Shown: positions 10,595 through 22,409, numbered from the stretch's first letter. The stretch is 64,000 bases of DNA from Dolomedes plantarius (GCA_907164885.2 OU015490.1:204481661-204545660), one strand, 5' to 3'. Program-made: numbers and translations. Notes: generated by a model from the sequence alone, not told the origin.

Positions 10595-11783
10595 CATATG
10601 ATATTTGAATTCAGTATTTGTCACACGATAAAATTAGATAATTAGGGAGTTCGTATAACGAACTTGAAATGTTTAAATTTAGAACTTATTCAGAAGTATA
10701 CATACTATCTTGAAAGAATGAATATAAACGTAACAGCTTAGAGAAAAATTTATATGTAAAGAATAAATGCACCTAATCTCTTTCAATTTTAAACAAATCT
10801 TAACTGCCAAAATATATACAAGGAATAGTCATTATTTTGGCACTAAATACTGAAATATTTTACTTGAAAGATAAGTTACAGAGGCCTTCTCATGTCAATC
10901 TTTCATAATATCTATGTAGAAATCACAATAATTTCTTTACTTTCCCAATAATAGAGTTATAACTATAGTATTATTTGAATTAAGCATTTATTTTACGTTT
11001 CTGAATATAAAGGGATATGAAAATATTTATGACAATAAGAATAAACAAAAGCATTTCGTCTTTAAGAACATTGGATCACAGATCAATCATACATATTTAA
11101 AGTACTACTTTGCGTATCTTCTACGTTCGCTGGAAACCATTGAAAATAATAGCTCAATGAAATAACTCAATTATTTTCAGACAAGTAGACCTGTTCCCTC
11201 TCAGCAACGAGTCAGGACAGGCCTACTGCCGAATCTCGGTAAACGTTCATGACAGAATGCGGAATGGGCTCGAACATAAATAATTTTGCTCAAAAGACGA
11301 CTTCAGCACTTTAGAAAAGATTCTAGTGATGCCATACAACGCAATACCAGAAGCTTATCTTTGCAGAGTAAAAAGGAATGCGTAAAGAGGTGCGTACAAC
11401 ACTGGTGCATAATGTTCAGTATTGATGCGTTTCATTGAAGACAGTTAAGTCTGGTGAAGCTAGTTTAGTTTGAAAATATTCTCTTGTACAGACTATATAG
11501 TGAAGTGTAAACGAGTTAAAACGGCCAAATAATGAAAAAAAACATATTAGTATTCCAAATATTGATTTCAATAGAAATATGTTCTCTATATCCTTATGTT
11601 AGGATATCCTAGAGGCAGTCTTTGATAAGCATGGAAAAAGTAAATCGTAGCGCCTTCAGCATTGCAAGCAGAAATTGCAAAAATTGTATTAGTTATGATG
11701 AAAACTTTTTCCCATTTTCAATGTTATAAGTTTAAGATTTTTGTCGGCGCACAGTGTCTAATAATACTATGTATGTAATTACC
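10245..11783. repeat. Direct segmental duplicate, copy 1 (GR1 3' flank)
   Basis: This stretch matches 27914-37145 in the same orientation once later insertions are taken out of the second copy. Shared landmarks are TTGAGCCTAACATATATC, TATCCATTTCTCTC, TTCATATGATATTTGAATTC, the whole of 10600-11730 and the last codons of a gustatory receptor on the minus strand. Homology stops inside the receptor's final exon. (TA)n and (GA)n microsatellites occupy about 10295-10366 and 10513-10591. Between them, 10430-10512 is a short unrecognised GC-richer insert. Confidence 0.85.
10273..10274. other. Empty TA target site of the fold-back mariner
   Basis: ACATATATC-TA-TATCCATTTC here is uninterrupted, while the duplicate at 27931-28620 has the same flanks separated by a 672-bp element and a duplicated TA. 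Confidence 0.85.
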
Positions 11784-12808
11784 GTTCCCATATAACCTAG
11801 GACAAAATTCTTGTTGATTTGGATTCCTCCGAATACAGTCATCGTCAGCTTCTTATCTAAGTATTGCAGTAAGAGTAAATGACTGATTCCTGATCTCGAG
11901 GAGTTATCTGGAAGATGACTGGCTTCTTCGGCGATTTCTGAAGACAAACTCGACACTCTACTTGCTGCCAAACATACAATTATGAAGGACAACATATTGT
12001 TTGCAGTTACTAAACAAATTCTCATCAGTCTATTAATACTATACAACGTTAGACTATTAAGAATGAGGTTGTATGTAAGGAACAAGCTTCCTGTATTGAA
12101 AAGGAGGAAGAAAAACAACAATATAGAGAAGTTACTGTTAGCTTTGGTGACTCTTTTCTTTAGGACTATAAATGATTGTAAAAGGTACCCGAAGTTCGGA
12201 ATATCTTTTGACGATAACAGTTTTTGATAAAGTTTTAAATGGTAGATTAATTGAAAGCAAATCATCGTGTAACATATGCAAAAAGTGTTCATGGGCATAT
12301 AAATAGTTATGTTCAAGAAAACACGAAACAGAATAGGAACTAATTGCTTTGCGGTTGATGAAGTCAATTGAAATCCGAAAAAGAATAAATGGGCATCGTT
12401 TTGAATCTTTCCGAACGAAGATGATATTATAAGGACTATATTAAAAGTATAAATCAGTAAATTTAATACAGCCCAGTAAAACATTTTGCGATTGAAGCTT
12501 TTACATTTTTCTTGATTCATTGAAGTAAAGTTTTTCGCACTCATAAGTTTCCTAAAATTTGTGGACAGCAAAATTCGAAAAGTGCAGCATACTGTCAAAA
12601 TGAAAAATTTTGAAATATATTCGACAGAACTTATTTCTCTTTGTATAACTATCCCTAATATGGTAAATACAACAACGATGGCGGAAACAATGAAACTGAC
12701 GGAATTCATGATGCAAGCACATAGGTTATCTTTCGTGAAGAGAGGACAAGGGAGACTAGAAATAAGATTTAAATTAAAGAGATAAGTTAATAACCTCGGT
12801 GATTCCAT
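11732..12808 (-). CDS. Gustatory-receptor-like chemoreceptor GR1
   Basis: An intact 358-residue intronless frame encoding an integral membrane protein. Hydrophobic segments lie near residues 35-58, 66-88, 109-131, 163-190, 226-252, 266-288 and 338-355, fitting the seven-pass 7tm_7 chemoreceptor family with a cytoplasmic amino end. The carboxy end, INKNFVLGYMGTVITYIVLL, holds the TY motif characteristic of arthropod gustatory receptors, with a glutamine six to eight residues later. Members act as ligand-gated cation channels for tastants in sensory neurons; the ligand is unknown. Paralogues are GR3 (about two thirds identical by eye, same length and start) and the broken GR2. No introns are seen, unlike many arthropod receptors, so a retrocopy or intron-poor lineage is possible. 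Expression cannot be judged. Confidence 0.82.
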   Translation of the reverse strand: MESPRLLTYLFNLNLISSLPCPLFTKDNLCACIMNSVSFIVSAIVVVFTILGIVIQREISSVEYISKFFILTVCCTFRILLSTNFRKLMSAKNFTSMNQEKCKSFNRKMFYWAVLNLLIYTFNIVLIISSSFGKIQNDAHLFFFGFQLTSSTAKQLVPILFRVFLNITIYMPMNTFCICYTMICFQLIYHLKLYQKLLSSKDIPNFGYLLQSFIVLKKRVTKANSNFSILLFFFLLFNTGSLFLTYNLILNSLTLYSINRLMRICLVTANNMLSFIIVCLAASRVSSLSSEIAEEASHLPDNSSRSGISHLLLLQYLDKKLTMTVFGGIQINKNFVLGYMGTVITYIVLLDTVRRQKS

Positions 12809-14375
12809 ACTCTTTAAAGAAAATGTTTTTTAAAATTGTGGGTAGAACTTTCACCTTTGCAAAATATGTTATTTAAAATTGTAGAACGTTTAATCACACA
12901 AAATTTCAGTCCGAATAGTTGACCCTATTTTGTTCAGTGAGAAAATTGTGGTATGAACAGCCTCTGAATTAAGGACCTTTATTTAATGATTTTATTTTCA
13001 GCCATTCTTGAAAATACTATTAAAATCACTTGTGGCTCAAAAGTTAGCTAATTTCCTTTAATTATAAGAAAATTCCACTGTGATTGTGAGAAATTGCATC
13101 GCATTATTAACTTCTTTATCTTTGCTTTGTTAGATTTATTTATTTCACGGATTTCTTCTATACTTTATTTGTATTTTGCATGGTAGGAATTTAGCATGAA
13201 TTTAGATTGTGATAGTATCAATAGAAACAGTAAAAAGTTCATATAACTATATGCTTTAAATAATCTGAATTCTTGAGTGTGATTGTTTTACAATTTTTGC
13301 ACCACAATAGAGGAAGTTTTTTGCCGTAATCCAAGATCCCAAAACGTTTCGAAAAATGAGAGTTTTACATTAGCGTTTAAGAGAACAGTGTTTTGTCTCT
13401 TTAGATGTGGTGAGTTAATTTTTCCCACGAAGGGTACTTTACATCACAAGTTACAAATGTATGTATGTATAATGCTTTATCACTCAGTACTTCACTTTCC
13501 TAACAGAAGAAATCAGTTGTTTTCGCAAACACTTCACAGCACTTTCCGACATACATTAAAGAACGCAGTCTGCATTTCGCAGAACTTGGGAACTGCCTAG
13601 TTTGTGGGTTTTTTTCAACAAACCGATTCCTTTTTCATATAAACTAATAAATTAAATTCAATAATGGGATCAATAATTTCCAACATATATTTCAGAACGC
13701 AATCGTCATTACGCATAACTTGGGAGCTGCGTAGATTGTGGGGTTCTAAAGAAACCGATCCCTTAATCGTAGAAACTAATAAATTAAATTCAATAATGTG
13801 AATGTTTATTCGATTGTTTTGCGACAGATATCACTTACGAAAATTAAATTGCCCCAATTTTTTTTTGATACAAGAAATATATTATGCAAAATCTAATGAA
13901 TTAAAATCGGTAAAGAAAAAAATTAAACTTCGGTTTGCGTGAAATTTAGATATCGAGCGTAATGTGAAAAACCTGTATTTGCGAAGATATCTTGTTAACA
14001 TTAAAATGTACTACAGTAATTTCCGCAACAAAATTCAGTACTCAAACAATTTCATTGATTTGATTGAATTATGATGACAGATTTTTTTCTTTGTTAAATG
14101 TATACGAAAAAAAATATTCACGAATATCTAACTTGAATGCTAGATTTTTATAGTATTTCATAATGCTACTTAAAAAATAATTTATATTTAAATTTTTTTT
14201 ATTAATAACGAGATCCACAGGAACTTGATGGTTCACCCCATATTCGTAGGTTATTAAGTATACATGTTAATTTCAGTACTATGCACCAAGAGTATTTTTT
14301 TTGGAGAAATTAATTAAATTTTTCAGTCTATTCACGTAACGGAAAATTCGAGAAGCCAAACTGATTATACTGCAA
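12809..14375. promoter_or_regulatory. GR1 upstream region with conserved non-coding block
   Basis: Non-coding, AT-rich. Its sequence is shared with arm B (39500-41016) and more distantly with the GR3 upstream region (53640-55300). A block containing CACAAACTA, AGTTCCCAAG and ACTGCGTTCTTTAA-type strings lies at about 13545-13625, with a diverged tandem copy at 13660-13790 that shares AACTAATAAATTAAATTC. Placement 0.75-1 kb before the ATG in every receptor copy makes a control region or a non-coding transcript possible; the sequence alone cannot decide. Confidence 0.5.
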
Positions 14376-14625
14376 TATGGGCCCGAGTTAGCCTAGTGGC
14401 AGCGTGTCGGCTTTCGGTGCTGAAGGTCCTCGGATCGAATCCCGACAAACTCTACTAAATACCGCCGTGTCTAATCCAGATAAGGGCACGTTAAATCCGT
14501 ATTCTGGAAAGTCCTTCTATGAGGTCAGAGAGGGTGGCTGAGGGTACGATCCCCCCAAATTCAACTCTAGGGCTGTACGGTCAAAATTGAGGTGACATCC
14601 GGCTAAATCGGTCTCCGGTCCTTGG
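14376..14625 (+). mobile_element. tRNA-derived SINE, copy in arm A
   Basis: Starts GGGCCCGAGT. An RNA polymerase III A box (TAGCCTAGTGG, 14389-14399) and B box (GGATCGAATCC, 14432-14442) stand 33 bases apart, as in tRNA genes, but no cloverleaf acceptor stem can be paired. The body (TAAGGGCACGTTAAATCCG, GGTCAGAGAGGGTGG) and a tail ending CGGCTAAATCGGTCTCCGG follow. The same element in opposite orientation sits at 39265-39500 in arm B, so the insertion predates the inverted duplication. Confidence 0.8.
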
Positions 14626-16365
14626 ACTGTGATGTAGGTAAAACAAAATTAATAATTAAGATTATAGGATATAATTAATAAATAACGCGCGTGGTAATGT
14701 CTGTTTTAAATATATTTGCATTGTTAAAACTCTGTAAGCCTCTACTCTACTTGTTCCAACTAGCGGCGATCCAATTTTTAATTGCTTGATTATTACTGAA
14801 GATTATTAGAAAAAGGTGCGCAATTTTTCCAATAATGGGAGGTAGCATGAGAGTATATTAAAATATTGGATCACGGCAAGCACTAATATTTGATTCCTTA
14901 ACTTTAAATAACTAGATATGACTGTGACATTTATTTTGCATTTTATTCCTTTACTTGTTAAAGTAGCTGGTATATTGGTTTTTTGGTGACTGGTAATTAT
15001 TCAACATAGTTAATTATTAATTTTAGAGTGTTTTATTTTTGTTTTTTCAATTAATAGTAAATTTTGTATAATGTACCCAAACCCTTGTTTAAGCTGGGCT
15101 GGTAGGCAATGTAATCTATCCACAAGTTCTTCGCCATTTTCACAGTATTTTCACAGCACATACCCAGAACTACACCGGATAAAGGGATTAAAAAAAGTAT
15201 CCATTACAAGAAGGCATCCGAAAAACAACCCTTTTTGGATGGCTTTTGCAAACGGAGGGAAAAGGATGGTCGAACACCTGGCTGTGAGCGATAGGCGCAT
15301 GGATATTTCGAGCATCGCCAAATGCCGGGTTAGTCTCAGAGTTTTAAAAAAATAAATCCTGATTTGATACAAGATCAAAGTTTGAAAATAAAATACTATA
15401 CTGCCTATCAAATTATAATTCAAGCCCCTCAAATTCTGTTGGTCCGAATTTCTCTTTTAAAATCAAGGAGCGAAGACGCACTCATTTTCACCCACGCGTA
15501 ACCATACAAAGGGGTGCCGAGGTCAACAAGTGGGGGGAGAAGTTTTTTTTCCTCTCCTCGGACCGGCGATTTTGGAAGGTGGGATCCCTCAAAGACGACG
15601 ACTCCGGAGATGCTAGTTGGATCTGGAGATGATGATGATTTTTGCCCGAGCGTACCCTAGAGGTCTGAGGAAGGGGAGAAAGACTTGCTTGACTATGACA
15701 AGACCTGCTGGCCCATCCTCTTTTAAATTCTGCTAATGAAGACGGTATCGCCCCCCTTTTTTTTATTATTCGTTGCAGCTATAATGAAGTTTTTCCTTAT
15801 TTTTTTTATTTAACTTAACTTAATAATTAATGAATTAAGATTTTTTGATTACCAGCCACTCACGCGAATTTTCTTATATTAAATTATAATATGAAGGAAT
15901 AGTTTATGATGAAAATTAGAGGAGAGTATATCCTCAGTGTGAAATTAGCCTATAGGCAGTGTGTACTTGATGGTCAAACAACGTTTAATAAATTATGTTA
16001 ATTTTTGGTATAAATTTTGTCATGTCATTCAGTTGCCTCGTAGTTTTTTTTTCTTCGTTCCTTTTTAGGTAATTTTTATTTGTTTTCCTTTTCAGTGAAT
16101 TATTATCAAGTTAGTTTAAAATAATTTTCATGATTCAACCCTCTACAGTAGGGGCATCAGCAAACGCATCAGGTATTTTATTTTAATGGGTTATTGTTTA
16201 ACACAACGCGTGTCTATAAATGTACTAACCAAAACGCAATTAGATTAATATGTTTCATGCAACTATTTTTTAAATACCGCTAAGAGTGCATGCAGGTATT
16301 AGTAATCTTAATATTTTATTTTAATTTAACTCTCCCCGTTTTAAGATAATAAAACGTAACAGGAG
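14626..16365. mobile_element. 1.7-kb unclassified insertion unique to arm A
   Basis: In arm B the SINE tail runs straight into the 157-bp array. In arm A the same junction is split between CCTTGG and AACCATTATAAACC by about 1.74 kb. The insert contains a 94-residue frame (15071-15355) without recognisable domain, a GC-rich central part (15460-15760) and T-rich tracts. No clear target duplication or terminal repeat was seen; a truncated retrotransposon is one possibility, a deletion in arm B another. Confidence 0.45.
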
Positions 16366-17276
16366 AACCATTATAAACCGCAACAGCACCCTTAAATCCG
16401 CTAGTCTATATGTACCTGGTTTGGCATACTTCCAGCCAATAGTCATTAGAATAAACAACAACAACATACCCCAATATATTCAGAAGGAACTATACCGGCC
16501 AAATCGGACTCCGATCCTTGGGGTACCATTATAAACCGCAACCGCACCCTTCAATCCGCTAGTCTATATGTACCTGGTTTGGCACACTTCCAGCCAATAG
16601 TCATTAGAATAAACAACAACATACCCCAATATATTGAGAAGGAACTTTAACGGCCAAATCGGACTCCGATCCTTGGGGTGACATTATAAAACGAAGCCGC
16701 ACTCTTCATTCCGCTAGCCTATATGTATCTGGTTTGGCATACTTCCAGTCAATGGTCATTAGAATAAACAAGAACAACATACCCCAATATATTCAGAAGG
16801 AATTATATCGGCTAAATCGGACTCCGATTCTTGGGGTGCGATTATAAACCGCAGCCGCACCCTTCATTCCGCTAGGCTGTATGGGCCTGGTTTGGCATAC
16901 TTCCAGCCAATAGTCATTAGAATAAACAACAACATACCCCAATATATTGAGAAGGAACTATAACGGCCAAATCGGACTCCGATCCTTGGGGTGACATTAT
17001 AAAACGAAGTTGCACTCTTCATTCCGCTAGCCTATATGTATTTGGTTTGGCATACTTCCAGTCAATGGTCATTAGAATATACAAGAACAACATACCCCAA
17101 TATACTGAGAAGGAATTATATCGGCTAAATCGGACTCCGATTCTTGGGGTGCGATTATAAACCACAGCCGCACCCTTCATTCCGCTAGGCTGTATGGACC
17201 CGGTTTGGCATACTTCCATCCAATAGTCATTAGAATAAACAACAACAACATACCCCAATCCCAATATATTGAGTTT
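16366..17276. repeat. 157-bp tandem repeat array, six units
   Basis: Units start with (A/G)C(C/G)ATTATAAA(C/A)CG at about 16368, 16525, 16680, 16838, 16993 and 17150. Each contains CTATATGTACCTGGTTTGGC, ATAAACAACAACATACCCC and AAATCGGACTCCGATCCTTG. Units 3 and 5 share GACATTATAAAACGAAG, and units 4 and 6 share GCGATTATAAACC, so a dimer looks to have been amplified. The CGGCTAAATCGGACTCCG part equals the tail of the neighbouring SINE. Arm B holds only about two units. Confidence 0.9.
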
Positions 17277-17711
17277 AGGAGAGTGTGTTTTGAGGATATT
17301 TTTGAAGGGTCTGCTTAGAAGTTAATGATTACTTATTACGTGTATGGTATGAAGTCGAAAACTAATACTAATTTTCGAGATGCAGAAAACTATAAATGAA
17401 AATAAGACATACGCATGCAGTTGATGAGGTAACAATGATTACTCATTATGGGCGCGTGTGTATGCGGATGTGATAGTTAATAGTAAACATTATGTGATTC
17501 GGATTCAGAGAGGTAAATGAAGATAGGGCCTATACACAAAATGAATGTATGATCATTATTGAGTACGGACGTGCATGTGTGTTGTATGCGGTATGTAACT
17601 AAACACCTTCACGTAATTCGGAGATCTAAGTGAAGCTTTGCACATACACATAATGAGTCAGTGATGATTACACATTTTGTGAGTCTTTGGTATGAAGTAG
17701 AAAATCAATTA

Positions 17712-18738
17712 CCGTAAAATTTCGACTATAATACGCGCCCGAGTATAATACGCATGCTTGATTTTGCGCGAAAATTTCGGAAAAAATTATAATTCGACTA
17801 TAATAGGCACCCATAACTGTTGAATATTTTATTTAAAAATTACACAAATATTTATGAACATAAATAAAATTTGTTATAAAACGAACCGGAAACGTTAAAT
17901 TCGGTAGAAATAAAAACTTTAATTGTTATTTCCAAACAAACAATACTGTCAAATCATCAGTCTCAATCACTTTCACTAGAAAAAAGCTTATCTATTGTTG
18001 TTGCGTACTCGTCATAATTATTGTTGCCGTTGTAATATATATCACCATTATCATCCTCACTTGACGATACGAACTGTGAGTTCCATTGGTTTAAAAGGAA
18101 TACCTGCTTAATAAACGGGTGGATGAATCACGGAGTGCAGATGCGCACGCACTCATGTTGTTACAATGTCTTACAGGTGCTGTACGTTCGTTTATCCAAT
18201 GTTTAAAACTACGTTTTTTTGTACGTGAGTGTAATACGCACCCTCATTTTTGCGGACTAAAATGTGAATAATTACAAGATATAAAGAACTTTTTATATAT
18301 CATGTTATTAAATTTCTGTTCCATCATATAAACTTGACAATTCTATGTATTAATAAATACTTAAAAAAATTTTTTTGATGAATTATCGCATCAACTTGAA
18401 AGAAAATGAAGTTAATTGGAAGTTAACTTGCGTTTAACTGTTTGATCCCGTTCCGGCCGATAGAGGGCTGCACCAGTCTACAAAACAAAATTAACTGAAA
18501 ATAACTGAAAGTCAATTCAATTCTGCTTAAAGATGGCTAAAAGTATAAAAAAATGCATTGTCATCGTGTTGTGAGCTATTCTAAAAGTTTCAAATGTCTA
18601 GCTAGTCGGGAAGTTAGTTAAAAATCGATTGTATGATTTGTACTAGACAAACACACAAACACGCACACAAACAAACAAGAAAGCGAGTTAATAAAAACAT
18701 GGAAAAAATAAACCCATATTTTACTCGAGATTTTACTG
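17712..18738. mobile_element. pogo/Tigger-like DNA transposon, 1027 bp
   Basis: Terminal repeats CCGTAAAATTTCGACTATAA (left) and the complement of TCGAGATTTTACTG (right) are flanked by TA at 17710-17711 and 18739-18740. Arm B retains the uninterrupted site at 38545-38546 (CACGAAGG-TA-ATTGATT). The minus strand of 17930-18110 encodes an acidic, serine-rich tail (SSSEDDNGD, LFSSESD) like the carboxy end of pogo/Tigger transposases; the rest of the gene is absent. A repeat found twice more in the window (18255-18715) forms its right half. Confidence 0.75.
18255..18715. repeat. ~450-bp dispersed repeat, copy 1
   Basis: Shared with 58891-59325 and 61785-62205, all in the same orientation. Landmarks are AATTACAAGATA-AAAGAAC, ATATAAACTTGACAATTCTA, TGGAAGTTAACTTGCGTTTA, GGCTGCACCAGTCTAC, CTAGCTAGTCGGGAAGTTA and AAGAAAGCGAGTTAATAAAA. 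Only this copy continues into a pogo-type terminus. Confidence 0.85.
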
Positions 18739-19955
18739 TACCTTCGTGTGATTCAGGAAGCTAAATGAAGATAGGGCATACACACATGAGTTAATAATGA
18801 TTACCTACTACGAGCGTGCTAGTGTGTGAGTATGTATGTGTGTGGGGAATGTGATAGAAAACAATCACCTTAATGCAATTTAAAAAGCTAAGTGAAGACA
18901 GAACCAAAACATGCACTTAGTTAATGATGATTATTCATTATGAGTGGGCGTGTGTGTGGTGAGTAGTGTGAAATTATTCATTTGCACGTGATTGTCAGCG
19001 CTAAATGAAAATGCACACCCACATAATGAGTTATGCATGATTCAATTTGTGCTGAGAAGGCAAAATGTTATAAGGAACTTTGCTGAAAAAAATTCGAGTT
19101 TTTCACATTCCGGATTCTCGTTAGCCGTTATTTTCTATTTGCTGTAACTACTGGAAGTAATAGCCAACTATTTTTCTGAAACATTGGTACCACGTTTGCT
19201 CATGTAAAACAAATTACTGATTTTTCATGACATCTTGAATCTTAGAATTGCTGTCACGTAAATTTCTTATAACATTTTGCCATCTGAGCACAGATATGAT
19301 ATGTGCGTGGATGCGTGTAATGGGGTGATAACGAATTACCTTCGTGTGATTCAGAGCATTAAAGGAAGACAGTGCATACACGCGCTCATAATGAGTAGAT
19401 GATTGCTCATTACGAGTGCTCGTGTCTGTGTTTTGGGATAGAAAACCAGTAACCTTCACGTGATTCAGCTCGCTATATGAAGATAGAAATCAGCATATAA
19501 TAGGTTAAGGGTGACTTCATAATATGTGAGAGTGTATTGTGGCATGAGTTTGAAAAGACATCACCTTTACGTGATACAGAACGCTACATGAAAATACACA
19601 CAAATGATGATTCAGTAATGATTTAGGTCAATGATAAATAGCAGTATCAAATTTAATTCAGTAGACTTTTAGTAGTTTGAATGTCTCTAGCGATTGACAG
19701 ACCGTACCACAAAACCCAAAAACAATTCAGTGTCTCCAAGATATGTTTTTTTCCCTCAGTCATAGTTGACACTTGGTTCCTACTTCACTAGTTTTCTGTC
19801 GGTATTTCAACGTGTAGTTCCCAATGTTTCCGTGGAAATATTTATATGTATTGGGTAAAAGGTGGTGCAGCCAAGAAAAAGAAAGACCGCAATTTAAAAT
19901 GCTAATCACACTAAATGTCGCATATGTTTTTTGTAAAACATCCGACAAGGCAATA

Positions 19956-21241
19956 GTAAATAATTAATACAGTGAATAAAGTAAATATTTATGCAGTAAA
20001 TATTTAATAGAAACGATCATTCGATTTAAAAAATTGTATCTTGTTGAATGTCGCACATGATGTCGTAACTCCATAGAACAACATGTCTCGAGTAAAATTT
20101 TGATATGATCGATATCACAAATGATATAGTGTATCACATTCAAATACGCACATGTTCTTATGAAACATATGACAACAAACCTCGAGGAAATCTTTTATAT
20201 GATCGAGATCGCAAATATAAAACTACGGCATGCTAAATGTGGCAAATGCTGTAATAACACTTATTAAAACACTAGTTGGTACCCGTCAAAACATGACGGC
20301 TAGATAGTAATAAAATGTACTAATACACAAATTATACTTAACACATCATTGCCAAATGTTGAAAATCATAATGCACAGAAACAAATTAATGTGCTTAAGT
20401 GGCCTCGAGCTTAGTATCTAAAGCCAAATTTAAAAATGTCACTGAGCATACGCAGAAAGCAATTTTTTTAAAATTGTAATTTATTGCTAACCAAACAGCG
20501 CGAATAAAATTTTTCAATCAGGTTTAATCTCATAGTTCACAAACATAATTATCATATTATTAAAAATGGTGGAGAGTGATCTAGAGAGACTCCTCTGGAT
20601 AAACGTGTTTATCATTAAAACGTGTCAATGAGCATGCGCAGAAACAGTGAGTTTCTAAAGACAGATTTAAACTTGCCACTGAGTATTCGCAGAAATCAGT
20701 TTTTTAATTGTAAATAATCGCTGATTAATAGAAATTGCGTTTACAAAAACCAAATTTGACAAATCTACAGATCACAATCTTTCGTTTAATACCAAAATGA
20801 AGTAAATTGATGCAGAAGTTTTCTCTCACGGACTGCCCAAAAAGTCTGCTTAGCAACTTAAATATATAGATGACACTGGTAAAATTTTAACGAACCTCCA
20901 AGTGTGCGGGATGGCATTGTCTTTAGCCTAACCCAGGTTATGGCATGCTGAGGATTACAATTATGGATTACAATTATGAGGGCTACAATTATGGCGAAAC
21001 CATGATAGCTGCCCATTACAGCTGTTGGCTTCGTAGAGAGGCATATTAATCGCAATCGGTACTTTGAATTTTCTCTTTATCATTAATGACACGATAGGAT
21101 ATCCTGGATGAACTCTTCGATTAAGTACGTAGGTAGTGAACCCAGTGTCATTAACCTTTAGCTTACGGGGCCCATTTTTCGGATTCCCTCTTTAAAACGG
21201 GAAATTTCCTACCTCCTCTGTAAGAATGACCATTAAGGGGG

Positions 21242-21243
<2 letters not shown>
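19956..21243. other. Non-coding AT-rich region with weak internal repeats
   Basis: No gene is recognised. Two short degenerate repeats are visible: TGATCGATATC/TGATCGAGATC with ATGTCGCA/ATGTGGCA at 20045-20260, and a ~240-bp pair around CTGAGCATACGCAGAAA (20445) and CTGAGTATTCGCAGAAA (20682), with a third partial match at 20627. All frames here are short and unsupported. Confidence 0.5.
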
Positions 21244-21298
<55 letters not shown>

Positions 21299-22321
21299 AC
21301 AAAATCCAAAAACCTTAACTAATTTCTAAATTCTTTTAAATTTCCTTGGACATAAAGTTAATTGCGCAGTTCGGTTTTAAGAACAAAGGATTTGAGCGTA
21401 ACCTAAAATCTACTGTAGGAAATCAACATATCGTCCCTTTAAATCCCCAATCTCACGCGCGAAACTTATATAAGAAAACAGATGGCCTCTGTCCCAGATT
21501 CCTGGGTTTAGCCAATAATTCCAGAGCTAACAGGTCATATGACAAAGGGTTCGTAAAGTCTATAAAAACTCAAGCATGCCTCAAAGAGCGAATTTTGGCG
21601 TAACTCTGTTGCTTAATAAACACGCTGTAACTTTTCGAGCAGAATGTCAATAAATTTATATTTGCAGAAGTGCAAAACGATTTGTTATTGCACACTTGAC
21701 TACGACTATGCCGGTTCCGGTCATCATTCCAACGGTGCCGGACTGACATGTTATATATATATATATATATATATATGTCAAAACATAACTGAACTGTCAA
21801 AATATAGTTGAGAAGTACGGGGAAAGGGGGCTTAAAAAATAATAAGAATCTAACATTTCATTTACAAAGCGTGCGTATTTTGCTGTGGGGAAAATCATCT
21901 TTTAGAAGCGACTTGAGCGCAAAGCGAATAATTCTAGGCGAGAGGATTTATTTTTAGAAGTGTAAAGGTTTTGGGCGCGAAGTTAAATTGCAAGAGCAGC
22001 GATTTTAAAGGTCCAGATGATCAAGGTTGAGGTCTGCACATGCGCTTGCAGCAAGAGCTGAGAGGGAATTGGGTTTTTGGCGGCAGATTGGATGAAATTT
22101 TCGTTGAGAGCGGAAGCTCGCGGCAGGCGTGCTTAGGAATTGACAAAATGGCGGAGCGAATTGCTTACCCTGGAGCGTGGTTAATTGAAGAAAATCAATC
22201 AAGGAGAATTAAGAGATCATGGACTGTTGATTGAGTCATTTCCTGCCACTCGCTCACTAAAAAACGGACACGATGACTGCATAACATCGAATCGAAACAC
22301 AGGAGCAAAAAACGCTTCCTG

Positions 22322-22405
<84 letters not shown>
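21244..22405. other. Three (TA)n microsatellites with unrecognised DNA between
   Basis: (TA)n runs lie at about 21244-21294, 21752-21776 and 22323-22405. The intervening DNA (21300-21750, 21780-22320) is GC-richer than its surroundings at 22000-22200, but neither terminal repeats nor a convincing frame were found. The last run ends exactly where the LTR of gypsy C begins. Confidence 0.5.

Positions 22406-22409
<4 letters not shown>

Larger units (their letters stand above)
17280..19620. repeat. Degenerate ~115-130 bp minisatellite, arm A
   Basis: About ten units (excluding the insertion at 17712-18738), each with GCTAAATGAAGATAG, a CATACACACATAATGAGT part, a GATGATTACTCATTATGAG part and a (C)GTGTGTGTG-rich part ending in TCACGTGATTCAG. 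Unit landmarks fall near 17375, 17508, 17622, 18757, 18887, 19000, 19355, 19470 and 19580. It is present in reverse in arm B at 37680-38960. No conserved frame. Confidence 0.75.
11730..19955. repeat. Inverted segmental duplication, arm A
   Basis: Reverse-complement match to 37335-43980. Landmarks run in mirrored order: GR1/GR2, the conserved upstream block (13550-13790 versus 40085-40165), the SINE (14376 versus 39500), the 157-bp array (16366 versus 38990-39260), the minisatellite (17280-19620 versus 37680-38960) and the outer end CGGATGTTTTACAAAAA. Arm A holds two later insertions absent from arm B (14626-16365 and 17712-18738). The arms are separated by about 17 kb. Confidence 0.88.

Noticed and set aside
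10372..10645. Frames encoding runs of YIYIYI (also at 22185-22556, 28548-28802, 35743-35982, 51072-51254)
   Set aside because: They are translations of (TA)n microsatellites with chance flanks.
14389..14442. Possible tRNA gene
   Set aside because: A and B boxes are present but no acceptor or anticodon stem pairs; mirrored copy and tail show a SINE.
15071..15355. 94-residue plus-strand frame in the arm A insertion
   Set aside because: No domain, no second copy, and located in probable transposon DNA; not called as a gene.
16366..19620. Regularly spaced repeats that might suggest a CRISPR array
   Set aside because: Units are contiguous tandem repeats without unique spacers, in eukaryotic DNA.
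21346..21603. 85-residue plus-strand frame
   Set aside because: No recognised domain and no other copy; surrounded by microsatellites.
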